Assembly: GCA_913047375.1 (NCBI GenBank)
Contig: CAJWTV010000013.1
Location: forward strand, 1-42,312
Reading direction: 5' to 3'
Length of the DNA: 42,312 nucleotides
From: an uncultured Polaribacter sp.
Lineage (GTDB): Bacteria > Bacteroidota > Bacteroidia > Flavobacteriales > Flavobacteriaceae
The first letter of the stretch is position 1, and every line of letters starts with the position of its first letter. Position numbers and translations under genes: made by a program. This document shows positions 1 through 8,753 of this stretch, in pieces. The notes under the pieces are model-generated. The model was not told where the DNA came from. It made no database searches and saw nothing but the letters and a program-made list of their open reading frames with translations.

Positions 1-59
<59 letters not shown>

Positions 60-69
60 ATTTAGACTG

Positions 70-102
70 CAAATATAATATATATATAAAGAGTTCGCCA
101 AA
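70..102 (-). promoter_or_regulatory. promoter of the initiator tRNA
   Basis: Read on the minus strand there is TTTG (99-102), a 21-bp spacer, then TATATTTG (70-77), which fits the Bacteroidota primary sigma consensus TTTG / TAnnTTTG. The tRNA 5' end lies 11 bp beyond the -7 box. This is one of the best full promoter matches in the window. Confidence 0.7.
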
Positions 103-159
103 CTTTATTTCATTTATTTTTATTCATTTAAGAAATCACTTTAAAAATTAAAAAGAAAC

Positions 160-167
160 TATCTTTG
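160..167 (+). promoter_or_regulatory. -7 box of era promoter
   Basis: TATCTTTG matches TAnnTTTG exactly and ends only 4 bp before the era ATG at 172. Transcription would start at or next to the start codon, implying a leaderless mRNA. No clear -33 TTTG was found. Confidence 0.55.
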
Positions 168-171
168 TAGC

Positions 172-1056
172 ATGAAACATAAATCCGGCTTTGTAAATAT
201 TATTGGAAATCCTAATGTTGGTAAATCAACACTAATGAATACTCTAGTTGGAGAAAAATTATCCATCATAACTTCTAAAGCTCAAACTACTAGACATCGT
301 ATTCTAGGAATTGTAAATGATGATAATTACCAAATTGTTTTTTCAGACACACCAGGAATTATAAAACCAGCCTATGAATTACAATCTTCTATGATGGATT
401 TTGTAAAATCTGCATTAGATGACGCTGATATACTAATATATATGGTAGAAATAGGAGAGAAAGAACTCAAAAATGAAGGTTTCTTTAATAAAATCATTAG
501 TAGTGAAATCCCAGTTATACTATTATTAAATAAAATTGACACCTCTTCTCAAGAGATTGTTGAAGAAAAAGTAGAATATTGGAAACATAAAGTGCCAAAT
601 GCTCTAGTCTTTGTAATCTCTGCTCTTGAGAAATTTAATGTAGACAGTTTATTTGAAAAAATTATAGAATTACTCCCAGAAGCTCCTGCATATTATCCAA
701 AAGATCAATTAACCGATAAACCAGAACGTTTTTTTGTAAATGAAAAAATTAGAGAAAAAATCTTAATTCATTACAAAAAAGAAATCCCCTATTCTGTAGA
801 AGTAGAAACAGAAGAGTTTGTCGAAGAAGAAAAAATTGTTCGAATTCGTTCTGTGATTATGGTAGAGCGTGAAACTCAAAAAGGAATAATTATTGGACAT
901 AAAGGTACTGCTATAAAGAGAGTTGGAGCAGAATCAAGAAAAGATTTAGAGAAATTTTTTGATAAAAAAGTTTTTATAGAGCTTTATGTGAAAGTTAATA
1001 AAAACTGGAGATCTGACAAAATTCAGCTAAAACGATTTGGGTATAATCAAAAATAA
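172..1056 (+). CDS. era: GTPase Era
   Basis: Era is a GTPase that binds the 3' end of 16S rRNA and helps 30S subunit maturation. The 294-aa protein has the usual family length. The P-loop GNPNVGKS is at residues 12-19, the G3 motif DTPG at 59-62 and the G4 motif NKID at 119-122. A C-terminal KH domain (about 205-285) contains the GxxG-type loop IIGHKGTAIK. The ATG at 172 is the only start that keeps the conserved N-terminus before the P-loop. It is followed by der after 113 bp, a pairing of two ribosome-assembly GTPases. The start codon sits almost on top of the promoter. Confidence 0.97.
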   Translation: MKHKSGFVNIIGNPNVGKSTLMNTLVGEKLSIITSKAQTTRHRILGIVNDDNYQIVFSDTPGIIKPAYELQSSMMDFVKSALDDADILIYMVEIGEKELKNEGFFNKIISSEIPVILLLNKIDTSSQEIVEEKVEYWKHKVPNALVFVISALEKFNVDSLFEKIIELLPEAPAYYPKDQLTDKPERFFVNEKIREKILIHYKKEIPYSVEVETEEFVEEEKIVRIRSVIMVERETQKGIIIGHKGTAIKRVGAESRKDLEKFFDKKVFIELYVKVNKNWRSDKIQLKRFGYNQK

Positions 1057-1143
1057 AATACCTCCATTATTAAATTATATAAATCAATATAAACTCTTAC
1101 TACAACTAATTACTTTTAGAATTATTTATCATTGAGTAAATTG

Positions 1144-1151
1144 TATCTTTG
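1144..1151 (+). promoter_or_regulatory. -7 box of der promoter
   Basis: TATCTTTG followed by GCAAAAA, identical in core to the era box, lies 18 bp before the ATG at 1170. It gives der its own promoter and a leader of roughly 12-14 nt. It also argues against the TTG at 1149 as the start, because that codon lies inside the box. Confidence 0.6.
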
Positions 1152-1169
1152 CAAAAATTTTCAATCAAA

Positions 1170-2483
1170 ATGAATAACAGTATTATAGCAATTGTAGGTA
1201 GACCTAATGTAGGTAAATCCACTCTATTTAACCGTTTAACTCAAAGAAGAGATGCAATTGTAGATTCAATTAGCGGTGTTACTCGTGACAGACATTATGG
1301 GAAATCTGACTGGAATGGAAAGGAGTTTTCTGTAATTGATACGGGTGGTTATATAATTGGTTCAGATGATATTTTTGAAGGAGAAATTAGAAAACAAGTA
1401 AATTTAGCGATAGAAGAAGCAGATATTATCGTATTCGTTGTTGATGTTGAAGAAGGGATTACTCCTATGGATGCAGAAGTTGCTAAATTGCTTAGAAAAA
1501 TTAAAAAACCAATTTTTACTGCAGTTAATAAAGTTGATAATGCGATGCGGGATGCTGATGCTGTTGAGTTTTATAACTTAGGGTTAGGAGATTACCATAC
1601 AATCTCTTCTATTAATGGAAGCGGAACAGGTGATCTGTTAGATGCTATTGCGGAAAAAATTCCTACTCCAGATGAACTAGATTTAGATAATGATGAATTA
1701 CCAAGATTTGCAGTTGTTGGAAGGCCAAATGCCGGTAAATCCTCATTCATAAATGCCTTAATTGGTGAAGAAAGAAATATTGTCACTGATATAGCAGGTA
1801 CAACAAGAGATGCAATAGATACAAAATATAATAGATTTGGTTTTGATTTCAACTTAGTGGATACAGCTGGAATTAGAAAAAAATCCAGAGTTAAAGAGGA
1901 TTTAGAATTTTACTCAGTAATGCGTGCAGTTAGAACTATAGAGCATTCTGACGTAATTATTCTTTTAATTGATGCTACTCGTGGATTTGAAAGTCAAGAT
2001 CAAAATATCTTTTGGTTGGCAGAAAAAAATAGGAAAGGTGTTATAATTTTAGTTAATAAATGGGACTTAGTAAGTAAAGAAACAAATACATTAAGAGATT
2101 ATGAAGCAAGTGTGAAAGAGCAAATTGCTCCTTTCACAGATGTACCAGTTATTTTTGTCTCTGCATTAACAAAACAACGTCTTATTAAATCAATAGAGAC
2201 TGCTGTAGATGTCTTCCAAAAAAGAAAAAACAAAATACAGACTAGTAAATTTAACGACACGATGCTGGAAATTGTCAAAAACTTTCCACCACCAGCTATT
2301 AAAGGAAAGTATGTGAAGATTAAATATTGTATGCAATTACCAACACAAACACCTCAGTTTGTCTTTTTCTGTAATTTGCCCCAATATGTTAGAGATCCAT
2401 ATAGACGATTTGTAGAAAATAAACTACGTGAGATTTATGACTTTTCTGGAGTACCTATTACTATATATTTTAGACAGAAATAA
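1170..2483 (+). CDS. der: GTPase Der (EngA), double-Era GTPase
   Basis: Der is a tandem GTPase needed for 50S ribosomal subunit assembly. Starting at the ATG at 1170, the protein is 437 aa, the normal family length. The first G domain has GRPNVGKS at residues 10-17 and DTGG. The second has GRPNAGKS (about 180-190), DTAG and NKWD. The C-terminal third is the KH-like domain ending in an IYFRQK-type tail. An upstream in-frame TTG at 1149 would add seven residues but falls inside the promoter box, so ATG is preferred. Der is transcribed in the same direction as era but seems to have its own promoter. Confidence 0.97.
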   Translation: MNNSIIAIVGRPNVGKSTLFNRLTQRRDAIVDSISGVTRDRHYGKSDWNGKEFSVIDTGGYIIGSDDIFEGEIRKQVNLAIEEADIIVFVVDVEEGITPMDAEVAKLLRKIKKPIFTAVNKVDNAMRDADAVEFYNLGLGDYHTISSINGSGTGDLLDAIAEKIPTPDELDLDNDELPRFAVVGRPNAGKSSFINALIGEERNIVTDIAGTTRDAIDTKYNRFGFDFNLVDTAGIRKKSRVKEDLEFYSVMRAVRTIEHSDVIILLIDATRGFESQDQNIFWLAEKNRKGVIILVNKWDLVSKETNTLRDYEASVKEQIAPFTDVPVIFVSALTKQRLIKSIETAVDVFQKRKNKIQTSKFNDTMLEIVKNFPPPAIKGKYVKIKYCMQLPTQTPQFVFFCNLPQYVRDPYRRFVENKLREIYDFSGVPITIYFRQK

Positions 2484-2573
2484 AACTTATTATAATTTAA
2501 GTATTATTTTTAATATAAGCTTAAACTAGTTTTAGAGATAATATAAAAACCTGTGCCATAACAAAATACTAGT

Positions 2574-3023
2574 ATGATTAATTGGAATACAATAATTCAG
2601 TTTACAGCAAAAGGAAATTTAAATCCAGATAGCAGGTGTAATAAATTAGAAACCGAATGGGAAAAAATTTTAACTCCAGAACAATTTAGAATTACTAGAC
2701 AAAAAGGAACAGAAAGACCATTCTCTGGAGAACTTTGTAGTACTTATGACGAAGGAATATATAATTGTATTTGTTGCAATACTCCTTTATTTGATGCTAC
2801 TATAAAATTCGACTCCTCTTCTGGATGGCCAAGTTTTACACAACCTATTAAAGAAAATGCCGTAAAGTACCACAAAGATATCTCTTATGGCATGATTAGA
2901 GTTGAAGCCATCTGTAATACTTGTGATAGTCATCTAGGACATGTTTTTCCTGATGGACCTGAACCAAGTGGACTACGTTATTGTATTAATTCAGAATCAT
3001 TGCAATTAACCAAAAATGAATAA
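2574..3023 (+). CDS. msrB: peptide-methionine (R)-S-oxide reductase MsrB
   Basis: MsrB reduces the R epimer of methionine sulfoxide in damaged proteins. The 149-aa protein has the two zinc CxxC pairs (C66/C69 and C113/C116) and the catalytic cysteine in RYCINS near the C-terminus. The motifs SGWPSF and GHVFPDGP are also typical. There is no signal peptide, so it is probably cytoplasmic. Its last 8 bp overlap the start of msrA, indicating translational coupling. The N-terminal 30 residues are less conserved than the rest, but no better start is seen. Confidence 0.96.
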   Translation: MINWNTIIQFTAKGNLNPDSRCNKLETEWEKILTPEQFRITRQKGTERPFSGELCSTYDEGIYNCICCNTPLFDATIKFDSSSGWPSFTQPIKENAVKYHKDISYGMIRVEAICNTCDSHLGHVFPDGPEPSGLRYCINSESLQLTKNE

Positions 3024-3555
3024 TAAGAATATTCAAATCGCTACTGTTGGTGGTGGCTGTTTCTGGTGTACAGAGGCGGTTTTTCAAGAAGTTAAAGGTG
3101 TCGAAAAAGTAGTTTCTGGATACACAAGAGGTGATGTTCCAGGAAGACCAACCTATAGAGAAATCTGTTCTGGATTAACAGGAGCGGCAGAAGTGATTCA
3201 AATTACTTTTGATGAAAATATTATTTCTTTTGAAGACATTTTAGTTGTTTTTATGACTACACACAATCCCACCACGTTAAATAGACAAGGTGCTGATAGG
3301 GGCTCACAATATCGTTCAATTATTTGCTATCATAATTCCTTACAACAAAAAATCTCTAAAGAAGTAATTCAACAAATACAACCTTATTTTAACGATACAA
3401 TTGTAACCGAAATAAGTGAATCAGCAATTTTTTACGAAGCAGATCAAGAGCATCAAGATTTTTATAAAAATAATATTGGCCAAGGATATTGTACTTTTGT
3501 AATTGAACCTAAATTGGCAAAATTGAGAAAATTGCATGCAAATAAATTAAAATAA
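3016..3555 (+). CDS. msrA: peptide-methionine (S)-S-oxide reductase MsrA
   Basis: MsrA reduces the S epimer of methionine sulfoxide and so complements MsrB. The 179-aa protein carries the GGGCFWC signature at residues 12-18 with catalytic C15. The motif SGYTRGDVPGRPTY and the DQEHQDFY segment near the C-terminus are typical. The cysteine in GQGYC may act as a resolving residue. The gene starts inside the end of msrB (ATGAATAATAA overlap), so the two are almost certainly made together. selO follows after 74 bp. Confidence 0.96.
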   Translation: MNNKNIQIATVGGGCFWCTEAVFQEVKGVEKVVSGYTRGDVPGRPTYREICSGLTGAAEVIQITFDENIISFEDILVVFMTTHNPTTLNRQGADRGSQYRSIICYHNSLQQKISKEVIQQIQPYFNDTIVTEISESAIFYEADQEHQDFYKNNIGQGYCTFVIEPKLAKLRKLHANKLK

Positions 3556-3629
3556 GCACCAATTTAATTTCAATAAATTTATTTTCAGTTTATTAAAGTT
3601 TGCTTTTAAACACAACCTTTTTAAGTCTT

Positions 3630-5186
3630 ATGAAACTAAATATAAAAAATATTTTTATAAACGAATTACCTGCAGATCCTGATACAGAGAACTCAATAAG
3701 ACAGGTGGAAAAAGCTGTATTTTCATTTGTTACTCCGAAAAAAACTGCAAAGTCAAAAGTAATTCATTCGTCTATCGAAATGGCTTCGGAATTAGGTATT
3801 TCTACTAAAGAAATATCTTCAAATTACTTTAAAAATATTGTAACAGGAAATCAAGTTTATCCCGAAACAAAACCTTATGCTATGTGTTATGCTGGGCATC
3901 AATTTGGCAATTGGGCCGGTCAATTAGGAGATGGTAGAGCTATTAATCTATTTGAAGTTGAACATAATTCTAAAAATTGGAAAGTTCAATTAAAAGGCGC
4001 TGGTGAAACACCATATTCTAGAAATGCAGACGGATTAGCTGTTTTAAGATCGTCTATAAGAGAGTACTTGTGTAGTGAGGCAATGTTTCACCTTGGAGTT
4101 CCAACAACACGCGCTCTTTCTCTAAGTCTGACAGGAGACCAAGTAATGCGAGATGTTTTATATGATGGAAACCCTGCGTTAGAAAAAGGCGCTATTGTAT
4201 CCAGAGTTGCGCCATCTTTTCTTAGGTTCGGGAATTATGAGATTTTTGCTGCCAGGAATGATTTAAAAAACCTAAAAATACTAGTTGATTATACTATTAA
4301 ATACCATTTTCCTAATATTGATTCATCTTCAAAAGAGGGCTATATTAATTTCTTTAAGTATGTGTCAAATAGAACGTTAGAAATGATTATTCATTGGCAA
4401 CGAGTTGGTTTTGTTCACGGTGTAATGAATACTGATAATATGTCTATCTTAGGATTAACAATCGATTATGGACCATATGGATGGCTGGAGGATTTTAATT
4501 TTGGATGGACTCCAAATACAACAGATAATCAAAATAAACGCTATAGGTATGGAAATCAACCAAATATTGGTTTATGGAATCTACATCAATTAGCAAATGC
4601 TTTATACCCATTAATTGAAGAAGCAAAACCTCTAGAGGATATTTTAAATCAATACAAAGTTGACTTCAAAATAAAATCTTTACAAATGATGCAGTCCAAA
4701 TTAGGTTTATTTACTAATGATGATGATGACTTAAACCTCATTCAACAACTAGAAGATAATTTACACCTTGAAGAAACGGATATGACAATTTTTTTCCGTT
4801 TATTAAGTGACTTTACAGATCTCCCTTCTTCTTTAGAAATAATGTCAGCAGCAGTTTATAAGTCAAATAATATTCCTAAAGATTTTAAAAAGAAATGGGG
4901 AAATTGGTTTAGCCTATACAGCAAAAGATTACTAAAAGAGTCTTTTTCTCATAGACAAAGAAAACAAAAAATGGACGCTATAAATCCTAAGTATGTATTA
5001 CGTAACTATATGGCGCAACTAGCTATTGAATCTGCAAATGAAGAAGATTATTCTCTAATAGATGAATTATTTCAATTACTTAAAAACCCATATTCAGAAC
5101 AACCAAAAAATCAAAAATGGTTTGCAAAAAGACCTGAATGGGCAAGAGATAAAGTAGGCTGCTCCACCTTATCATGTAGTTCTTAA
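3630..5186 (+). CDS. selO: SelO family protein AMPylase (UPF0061/YdiU)
   Basis: SelO is a pseudokinase-fold enzyme that transfers AMP to protein Ser/Thr/Tyr residues and is linked to the oxidative stress response. From the ATG at 3630 the protein is 518 aa; a TTG 30 bp upstream also opens the frame but adds an unconserved tail. Family blocks are clear: CYAGHQFGNWAGQLGDGRA, the KGAGETPYSR segment, and HGVMNTDNMS with LTIDYGPYG, which hold the catalytic and metal-binding Asp/Asn residues. The protein ends in Cys-Ser-Ser, with C516 at the place of the selenocysteine in animal SelO. A second cysteine is at C511. It follows msrB-msrA, which fits a redox role. Confidence 0.95.
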   Translation: MKLNIKNIFINELPADPDTENSIRQVEKAVFSFVTPKKTAKSKVIHSSIEMASELGISTKEISSNYFKNIVTGNQVYPETKPYAMCYAGHQFGNWAGQLGDGRAINLFEVEHNSKNWKVQLKGAGETPYSRNADGLAVLRSSIREYLCSEAMFHLGVPTTRALSLSLTGDQVMRDVLYDGNPALEKGAIVSRVAPSFLRFGNYEIFAARNDLKNLKILVDYTIKYHFPNIDSSSKEGYINFFKYVSNRTLEMIIHWQRVGFVHGVMNTDNMSILGLTIDYGPYGWLEDFNFGWTPNTTDNQNKRYRYGNQPNIGLWNLHQLANALYPLIEEAKPLEDILNQYKVDFKIKSLQMMQSKLGLFTNDDDDLNLIQQLEDNLHLEETDMTIFFRLLSDFTDLPSSLEIMSAAVYKSNNIPKDFKKKWGNWFSLYSKRLLKESFSHRQRKQKMDAINPKYVLRNYMAQLAIESANEEDYSLIDELFQLLKNPYSEQPKNQKWFAKRPEWARDKVGCSTLSCSS

Positions 5187-5231
5187 CTTGAAAAAAAGTA
5201 GTATTTTAGTTAAAATTATTTTTAAAAATTA

Positions 5232-6215
5232 ATGATCCACGAACTCAAAAAAATTATTCTACAAGCAAAGGTTAATCAAGACAAAGGGCTAAAAAATGCC
5301 TTAGTTACTGTAGTTGATCTAGATGGTTCTTCTTATCGGAAGCCAGGTGTTAGAATGCTGATTTCAGAGGATAGTAAAATGATTGGTGCAATTAGTGGAG
5401 GATGTGTAGAAAAAGAAATTCTAGTTAGAAGTAAATCTGTATTTGACAAAAATGAACCAAAAATAATTTCATATGATGGTAGATATCGTTTGGGGTGTGA
5501 AGGAATTCTATATATATTAATCGAACCTTTTTTTATTTCTAGTGAATTTTATGAAAATTTTCTTGACTCAATTTCAAATAGAGAGTCACTAAAAATAGCA
5601 ACTTTATTTACAAAAGAAGATGATGCCATTGGAAATTTTGGTACACAAATTGTTTTCCAAAATTTAAAACAATTTTCTTTCTCTAAGACTTTTGATTATG
5701 ATTCTAAAAATAAATTATATTCTTTTAAACAAAACCTCAACCCTACATTTAATTTACTAATTATTGGTGCAGAACATGATTCGGTAAAGTTATGCGAAAT
5801 GGCAGCTTTATTAGGTTGGCAAGTAGATATCATTACATCTGTAAAAGATCCTAAAGATAAATCAACCTTCCCCGGGGCAAATTCTGTAATTGGTAGTAAT
5901 GCAGAAATGATAGATTTTTCTAATGTAGATTCTAATACAGGGATCGTAATTATGAACCATAGCTATGTCCAAGATTTAAAGTATTTATTAAAACTAGTTG
6001 ATGAAAAACCCAGTTATCTTGGGGTTTTGGGTTCAGTAAAAAGACGTGATAGAATGTTTAACGATCTTTTTGAATATAATTCAAAAATATCTGAAGTGTT
6101 TTTAGAAAGTATTTTTACTCCAGCCGGATTAAACATAGGTGCTGAAACACCTGAAGAAATTTCAATATCTATTTTATCTGAAATTTTATCAATTATAAAA
6201 ATTAAAAAACTTTAA
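5232..6215 (+). CDS. XdhC/CoxI family protein (molybdenum hydroxylase maturation)
   Basis: XdhC-family proteins bind the molybdenum cofactor, help its sulfuration and hand it to xanthine-dehydrogenase-type enzymes. The 327-aa protein has the N-terminal XdhC_CoxI domain with GSSYRKPG (32-39) and ISGGCVE (54-60). The C-terminal Rossmann domain starts near residue 174 with IIGAEHD. It ends with the family blocks LGSVKRR and GAETPEEI. The gene is 11 bp from the SGNH lipoprotein gene and in line with a mocA-like gene. No molybdenum hydroxylase structural gene lies in the window, so its client is unknown. Confidence 0.9.
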   Translation: MIHELKKIILQAKVNQDKGLKNALVTVVDLDGSSYRKPGVRMLISEDSKMIGAISGGCVEKEILVRSKSVFDKNEPKIISYDGRYRLGCEGILYILIEPFFISSEFYENFLDSISNRESLKIATLFTKEDDAIGNFGTQIVFQNLKQFSFSKTFDYDSKNKLYSFKQNLNPTFNLLIIGAEHDSVKLCEMAALLGWQVDIITSVKDPKDKSTFPGANSVIGSNAEMIDFSNVDSNTGIVIMNHSYVQDLKYLLKLVDEKPSYLGVLGSVKRRDRMFNDLFEYNSKISEVFLESIFTPAGLNIGAETPEEISISILSEILSIIKIKKL

Positions 6216-6225
6216 GAGATAAATT

Positions 6226-6960
6226 ATGAAAATTAAGGATTTAAAAAAATTGCTGATCATTTTTATAATTTTTAGCTGTAGTAATAATGGAAGTGATAAC
6301 GATAGTGGTAAAAATTTGACACCTAATAACTATAAAATTCTTTCAATAGGAGATAGTTACACTATCGGTCAGAGTGTTTCAAACGAATCTAACTTTCCTG
6401 TGCAATTAAAAGACTCAATAAGACAAGAATTAAGTAATGACAAAGTAAATGTTGAAATTATAGCAGTTACTGGCTGGACAACAACGAACCTTATTGATAC
6501 TCTTATTCCTATTATAAATGATAATAGCTCTGATAATATATTTAAAAATAATGATCTTATTACAATACTTATAGGAGTAAATAATCAGTTTCAACATAAA
6601 CCTTTTTCTGTTTATGAAGAGGAGTTTCCTAACTTAGTTAATATAGCAATCTCACTTACAGCCTCCCAAAATAAAAGAGATGTTATCGTTATTTCAATTC
6701 CGGATTATGCATATACTCCATCAGGTCAGTCAATGTTTAATTCAAGTCAAATAAGTGAAGAAATTGATTTATATAACTCTTTTGCAGAAAGTTATTGTAT
6801 TGAAAATGACATTAATTATGTAAATATTACTGACATAACTAGATTAGGATTAGCTATGCCTGAATTAGTTGCTGACGATAATCTTCACCCCTCTGGGGTT
6901 GCTTATGGAAAATTTGTAGAAAGAATTTTTCCGGTTGCTTTAAATAAATTATTAAATTAA
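6226..6960 (+). CDS. SGNH/GDSL-type hydrolase lipoprotein
   Basis: This is a predicted esterase or lipase of the SGNH superfamily, anchored as a lipoprotein. The 244-aa product starts with a short signal peptide ending in the lipobox IFSC, giving lipidated C18. Block I is GDSYT (catalytic S44), block III is IGVNNQ, and block V is DNLHPSG near the C-terminus with the Asp-His pair. The substrate cannot be told from sequence. It lies between xdhC-like and mocA-like genes with gaps of 10-11 bp, so the three are probably co-transcribed. Why a secreted esterase sits inside a cofactor-maturation set is unclear. Confidence 0.88.
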   Translation: MKIKDLKKLLIIFIIFSCSNNGSDNDSGKNLTPNNYKILSIGDSYTIGQSVSNESNFPVQLKDSIRQELSNDKVNVEIIAVTGWTTTNLIDTLIPIINDNSSDNIFKNNDLITILIGVNNQFQHKPFSVYEEEFPNLVNIAISLTASQNKRDVIVISIPDYAYTPSGQSMFNSSQISEEIDLYNSFAESYCIENDINYVNITDITRLGLAMPELVADDNLHPSGVAYGKFVERIFPVALNKLLN

Positions 6961-6971
6961 CTTTCTTAGAC

Positions 6972-7562
6972 ATGAAATTAGCTATTCTCATCTTGGCTGC
7001 GGGAAAATCTTCTAGAATGGGGAGTATAAAACAGTTATTAAAAATAAATGGGAAAACACTTTTAGAAAACACTATTGATATTTCAGAAAAAATATCTAGT
7101 ACACGTGTTATTTGTGTTTTGGGAGCCAATGCAGATGAAATAAAAAAAAATACAACTTATCATAATGTAGCTTTTGTGTTAAACAAAAATTATAAACTTG
7201 GATTAAGTTCTAGTATTGTTTCTGGTATAAAATATTTGGAAAAAGAAAAAGTATCTTTCGATGGAATTTTAATACTATTAGCAGATCAACCTGCTATTCG
7301 ATTAAAATATTATAATGAGATGATTAATCTTTTTTCAAAAGAAAAAGAGAAAATAATAGCATCTAATTATGGGAATCGATTTGGTGTTCCTGCAATTTTT
7401 CCAAAATCATTTACTCCAAATTTATTAAAAATAAAAGGTGATAAAGGCGCAAAAGAATTTCTTCAAAAAAATAAAAGTAAAGTTTTATCTTTAACAAGTT
7501 TTGTCAATTTATTAGACATTGACACCCCCGAAGATTATAAAGACTTCATTAGTATACTCTAA
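6972..7562 (+). CDS. MocA-like nucleotidyltransferase (molybdenum cofactor cytidylyltransferase family)
   Basis: The 196-aa protein belongs to the MobA-like NTP transferase fold. The N-terminal signature LAAGKSSRMGSIKQLL binds the nucleotide, and LADQP (about 109-113) holds a metal-binding Asp. MocA attaches CMP to molybdopterin, giving the cofactor form used by xanthine-dehydrogenase-type enzymes, while MobA attaches GMP. The KQLL motif and the XdhC-like gene two genes upstream favour the MocA subgroup; this is inferred. The gene starts 11 bp after the SGNH lipoprotein gene. Confidence 0.85.
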   Translation: MKLAILILAAGKSSRMGSIKQLLKINGKTLLENTIDISEKISSTRVICVLGANADEIKKNTTYHNVAFVLNKNYKLGLSSSIVSGIKYLEKEKVSFDGILILLADQPAIRLKYYNEMINLFSKEKEKIIASNYGNRFGVPAIFPKSFTPNLLKIKGDKGAKEFLQKNKSKVLSLTSFVNLLDIDTPEDYKDFISIL

Positions 7563-7583
7563 ATCATGAAAGTAAATCGAAAT

Positions 7584-7591
7584 TAAATTTG
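7584..7591 (+). promoter_or_regulatory. -7 box before the DUF423 gene
   Basis: TAAATTTG matches TAnnTTTG and lies 30 bp before the ATG at 7622. It suggests that the DUF423 gene is transcribed separately from the xdhC-mocA set. No -33 TTTG was found at the expected distance. Confidence 0.4.
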
Positions 7592-7621
7592 AATTATTAA
7601 ACTTAAAAAATTATTTTAAAT

Positions 7622-7999
7622 ATGAATGAAATAGCATTAATATTTGCTGCTTTTTTTGGAGCAACTGCGATTATTTTCGGTGCATTCGGTGCACATTTAT
7701 TAAAGAAAAAACTGACTGTCGAAAATTTAAAAAGTTTTGAAATAGGTGTAAAATATCAAATATATCACGCAATTATATTACTTATTCTAGGATTTGAGTT
7801 TACAACAAATACTAGTTTAAGTAACTATATATTTCTTGCATTTATAATAGGAACATTTCTATTTTCTTTCTCTATTTATGGTTTAGTTATATCATCTGCA
7901 ATAAATAAAAAACTAAGTTTTCTAGGACCCGTTACTCCTCTAGGGGGTTTATTTTTAGTATTGGGCTGGGGGTTATTAATATATAAATTTATCCTTTAA
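7622..7999 (+). CDS. DUF423 family small integral membrane protein
   Basis: The 125-aa protein has four hydrophobic segments (about residues 2-22, 43-62, 68-91 and 101-123). The FGAFGAHLLKK signature near residue 20 and the YHA motif at the start of helix 2 identify the DUF423 (YwdK-like) family. Function is unknown. The stop codon overlaps the stop of the convergent SDR gene, leaving no room for a separate terminator between the two. Confidence 0.9.
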   Translation: MNEIALIFAAFFGATAIIFGAFGAHLLKKKLTVENLKSFEIGVKYQIYHAIILLILGFEFTTNTSLSNYIFLAFIIGTFLFSFSIYGLVISSAINKKLSFLGPVTPLGGLFLVLGWGLLIYKFIL

Positions 8000-8751
8000 A
8001 GTGAAGTTCCTCCATCTACGGTAATTGTCTGTCCTGTCATAAACTTTGTTGTGTCTGACGCTAACCAAACTACAGCTTCAGCTATTTCCTCCGCCTCTCC
8101 ATAACGCCTCATAGGAATAACACTTTTTAACATCGCATCCATGTCTTCTCGTGCCATTTTTAATTGATCTAATAAAGCAGATTCAGTGTAACCGGGACAA
8201 ACAGCGTTAATTCTAATATTTTTTCTTGCATATTCTAAAGCTGCCGATTTTGTCATTCCTACAACTGCAAATTTACTTGCTGAGTAACTTATATTATTTA
8301 AAGAGGCCTTTAAGCCCGCTAACGAAGCAATATTTACAATATTCCCGTGACCTTGTTTTACCATTTGCTGTAAAGCAACTTTCATACAATAAAAAACACC
8401 TGTTTGGTTTACGGCTATAACTCTTTCCCAGTCTTCTAGAGTGGAATCTCCTGTTTTTAATAAATTCTTAGGTCCAATTCCTGCATTGTTTACGATTACA
8501 TCTAACTGTCCAAATACTTTTACAGTTTTAGAAACTAAATTTTCTACATCCTTGAATTTAGAAACATCTGCTTCAATTGACAATGCTTGACCACCATTTA
8601 CCTTAATTATTTCAGCAACTTCGTTTGCTGTATCTAATTTCCTGTCTGAAACAATAACAATTGCTCCATGTTTTGCAAAGTGAATTGCAGTTGCTTTTCC
8701 AATTCCTGATCCTGCGCCTGTAACTAAGACTATTTTATTTTTTACTTCCAT
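7996..8751 (-). CDS. SDR family NAD(P)-dependent oxidoreductase (last gene of acyl-CoA operon)
   Basis: This classical short-chain dehydrogenase of 251 aa has the cofactor loop TGAGSGIG (11-18), NNAG (88-91), and the catalytic triad S143, Y156, K160. It ends with the usual VDGGTSL. Substrate is not set by sequence. It is the last of the minus-strand acyl-CoA genes, 2 bp after the DUF1330-like gene, so it probably acts on a hydroxy- or oxo-acyl-CoA intermediate of the same pathway. A role like LvaD, which reduces a 4-oxoacyl-CoA, is possible but unproven. The 3' end overlaps the convergent DUF423 gene by 4 bp. Confidence 0.93.
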   Translation of the reverse strand: MEVKNKIVLVTGAGSGIGKATAIHFAKHGAIVIVSDRKLDTANEVAEIIKVNGGQALSIEADVSKFKDVENLVSKTVKVFGQLDVIVNNAGIGPKNLLKTGDSTLEDWERVIAVNQTGVFYCMKVALQQMVKQGHGNIVNIASLAGLKASLNNISYSASKFAVVGMTKSAALEYARKNIRINAVCPGYTESALLDQLKMAREDMDAMLKSVIPMRRYGEAEEIAEAVVWLASDTTKFMTGQTITVDGGTSL

Positions 8752-8753
8752 AA

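Noticed and set aside
1592..1852. Open frame antisense to der, and similar antisense frames over the acyl-CoA, alaS, phhA and nqr genes
   Set aside because: They mirror strongly coding frames, have low-complexity or odd composition and lack any family motif.
6854..7129. Minus-strand open frame across the SGNH and mocA-like junction
   Set aside because: It runs antisense to two clear genes and has no recognisable features.
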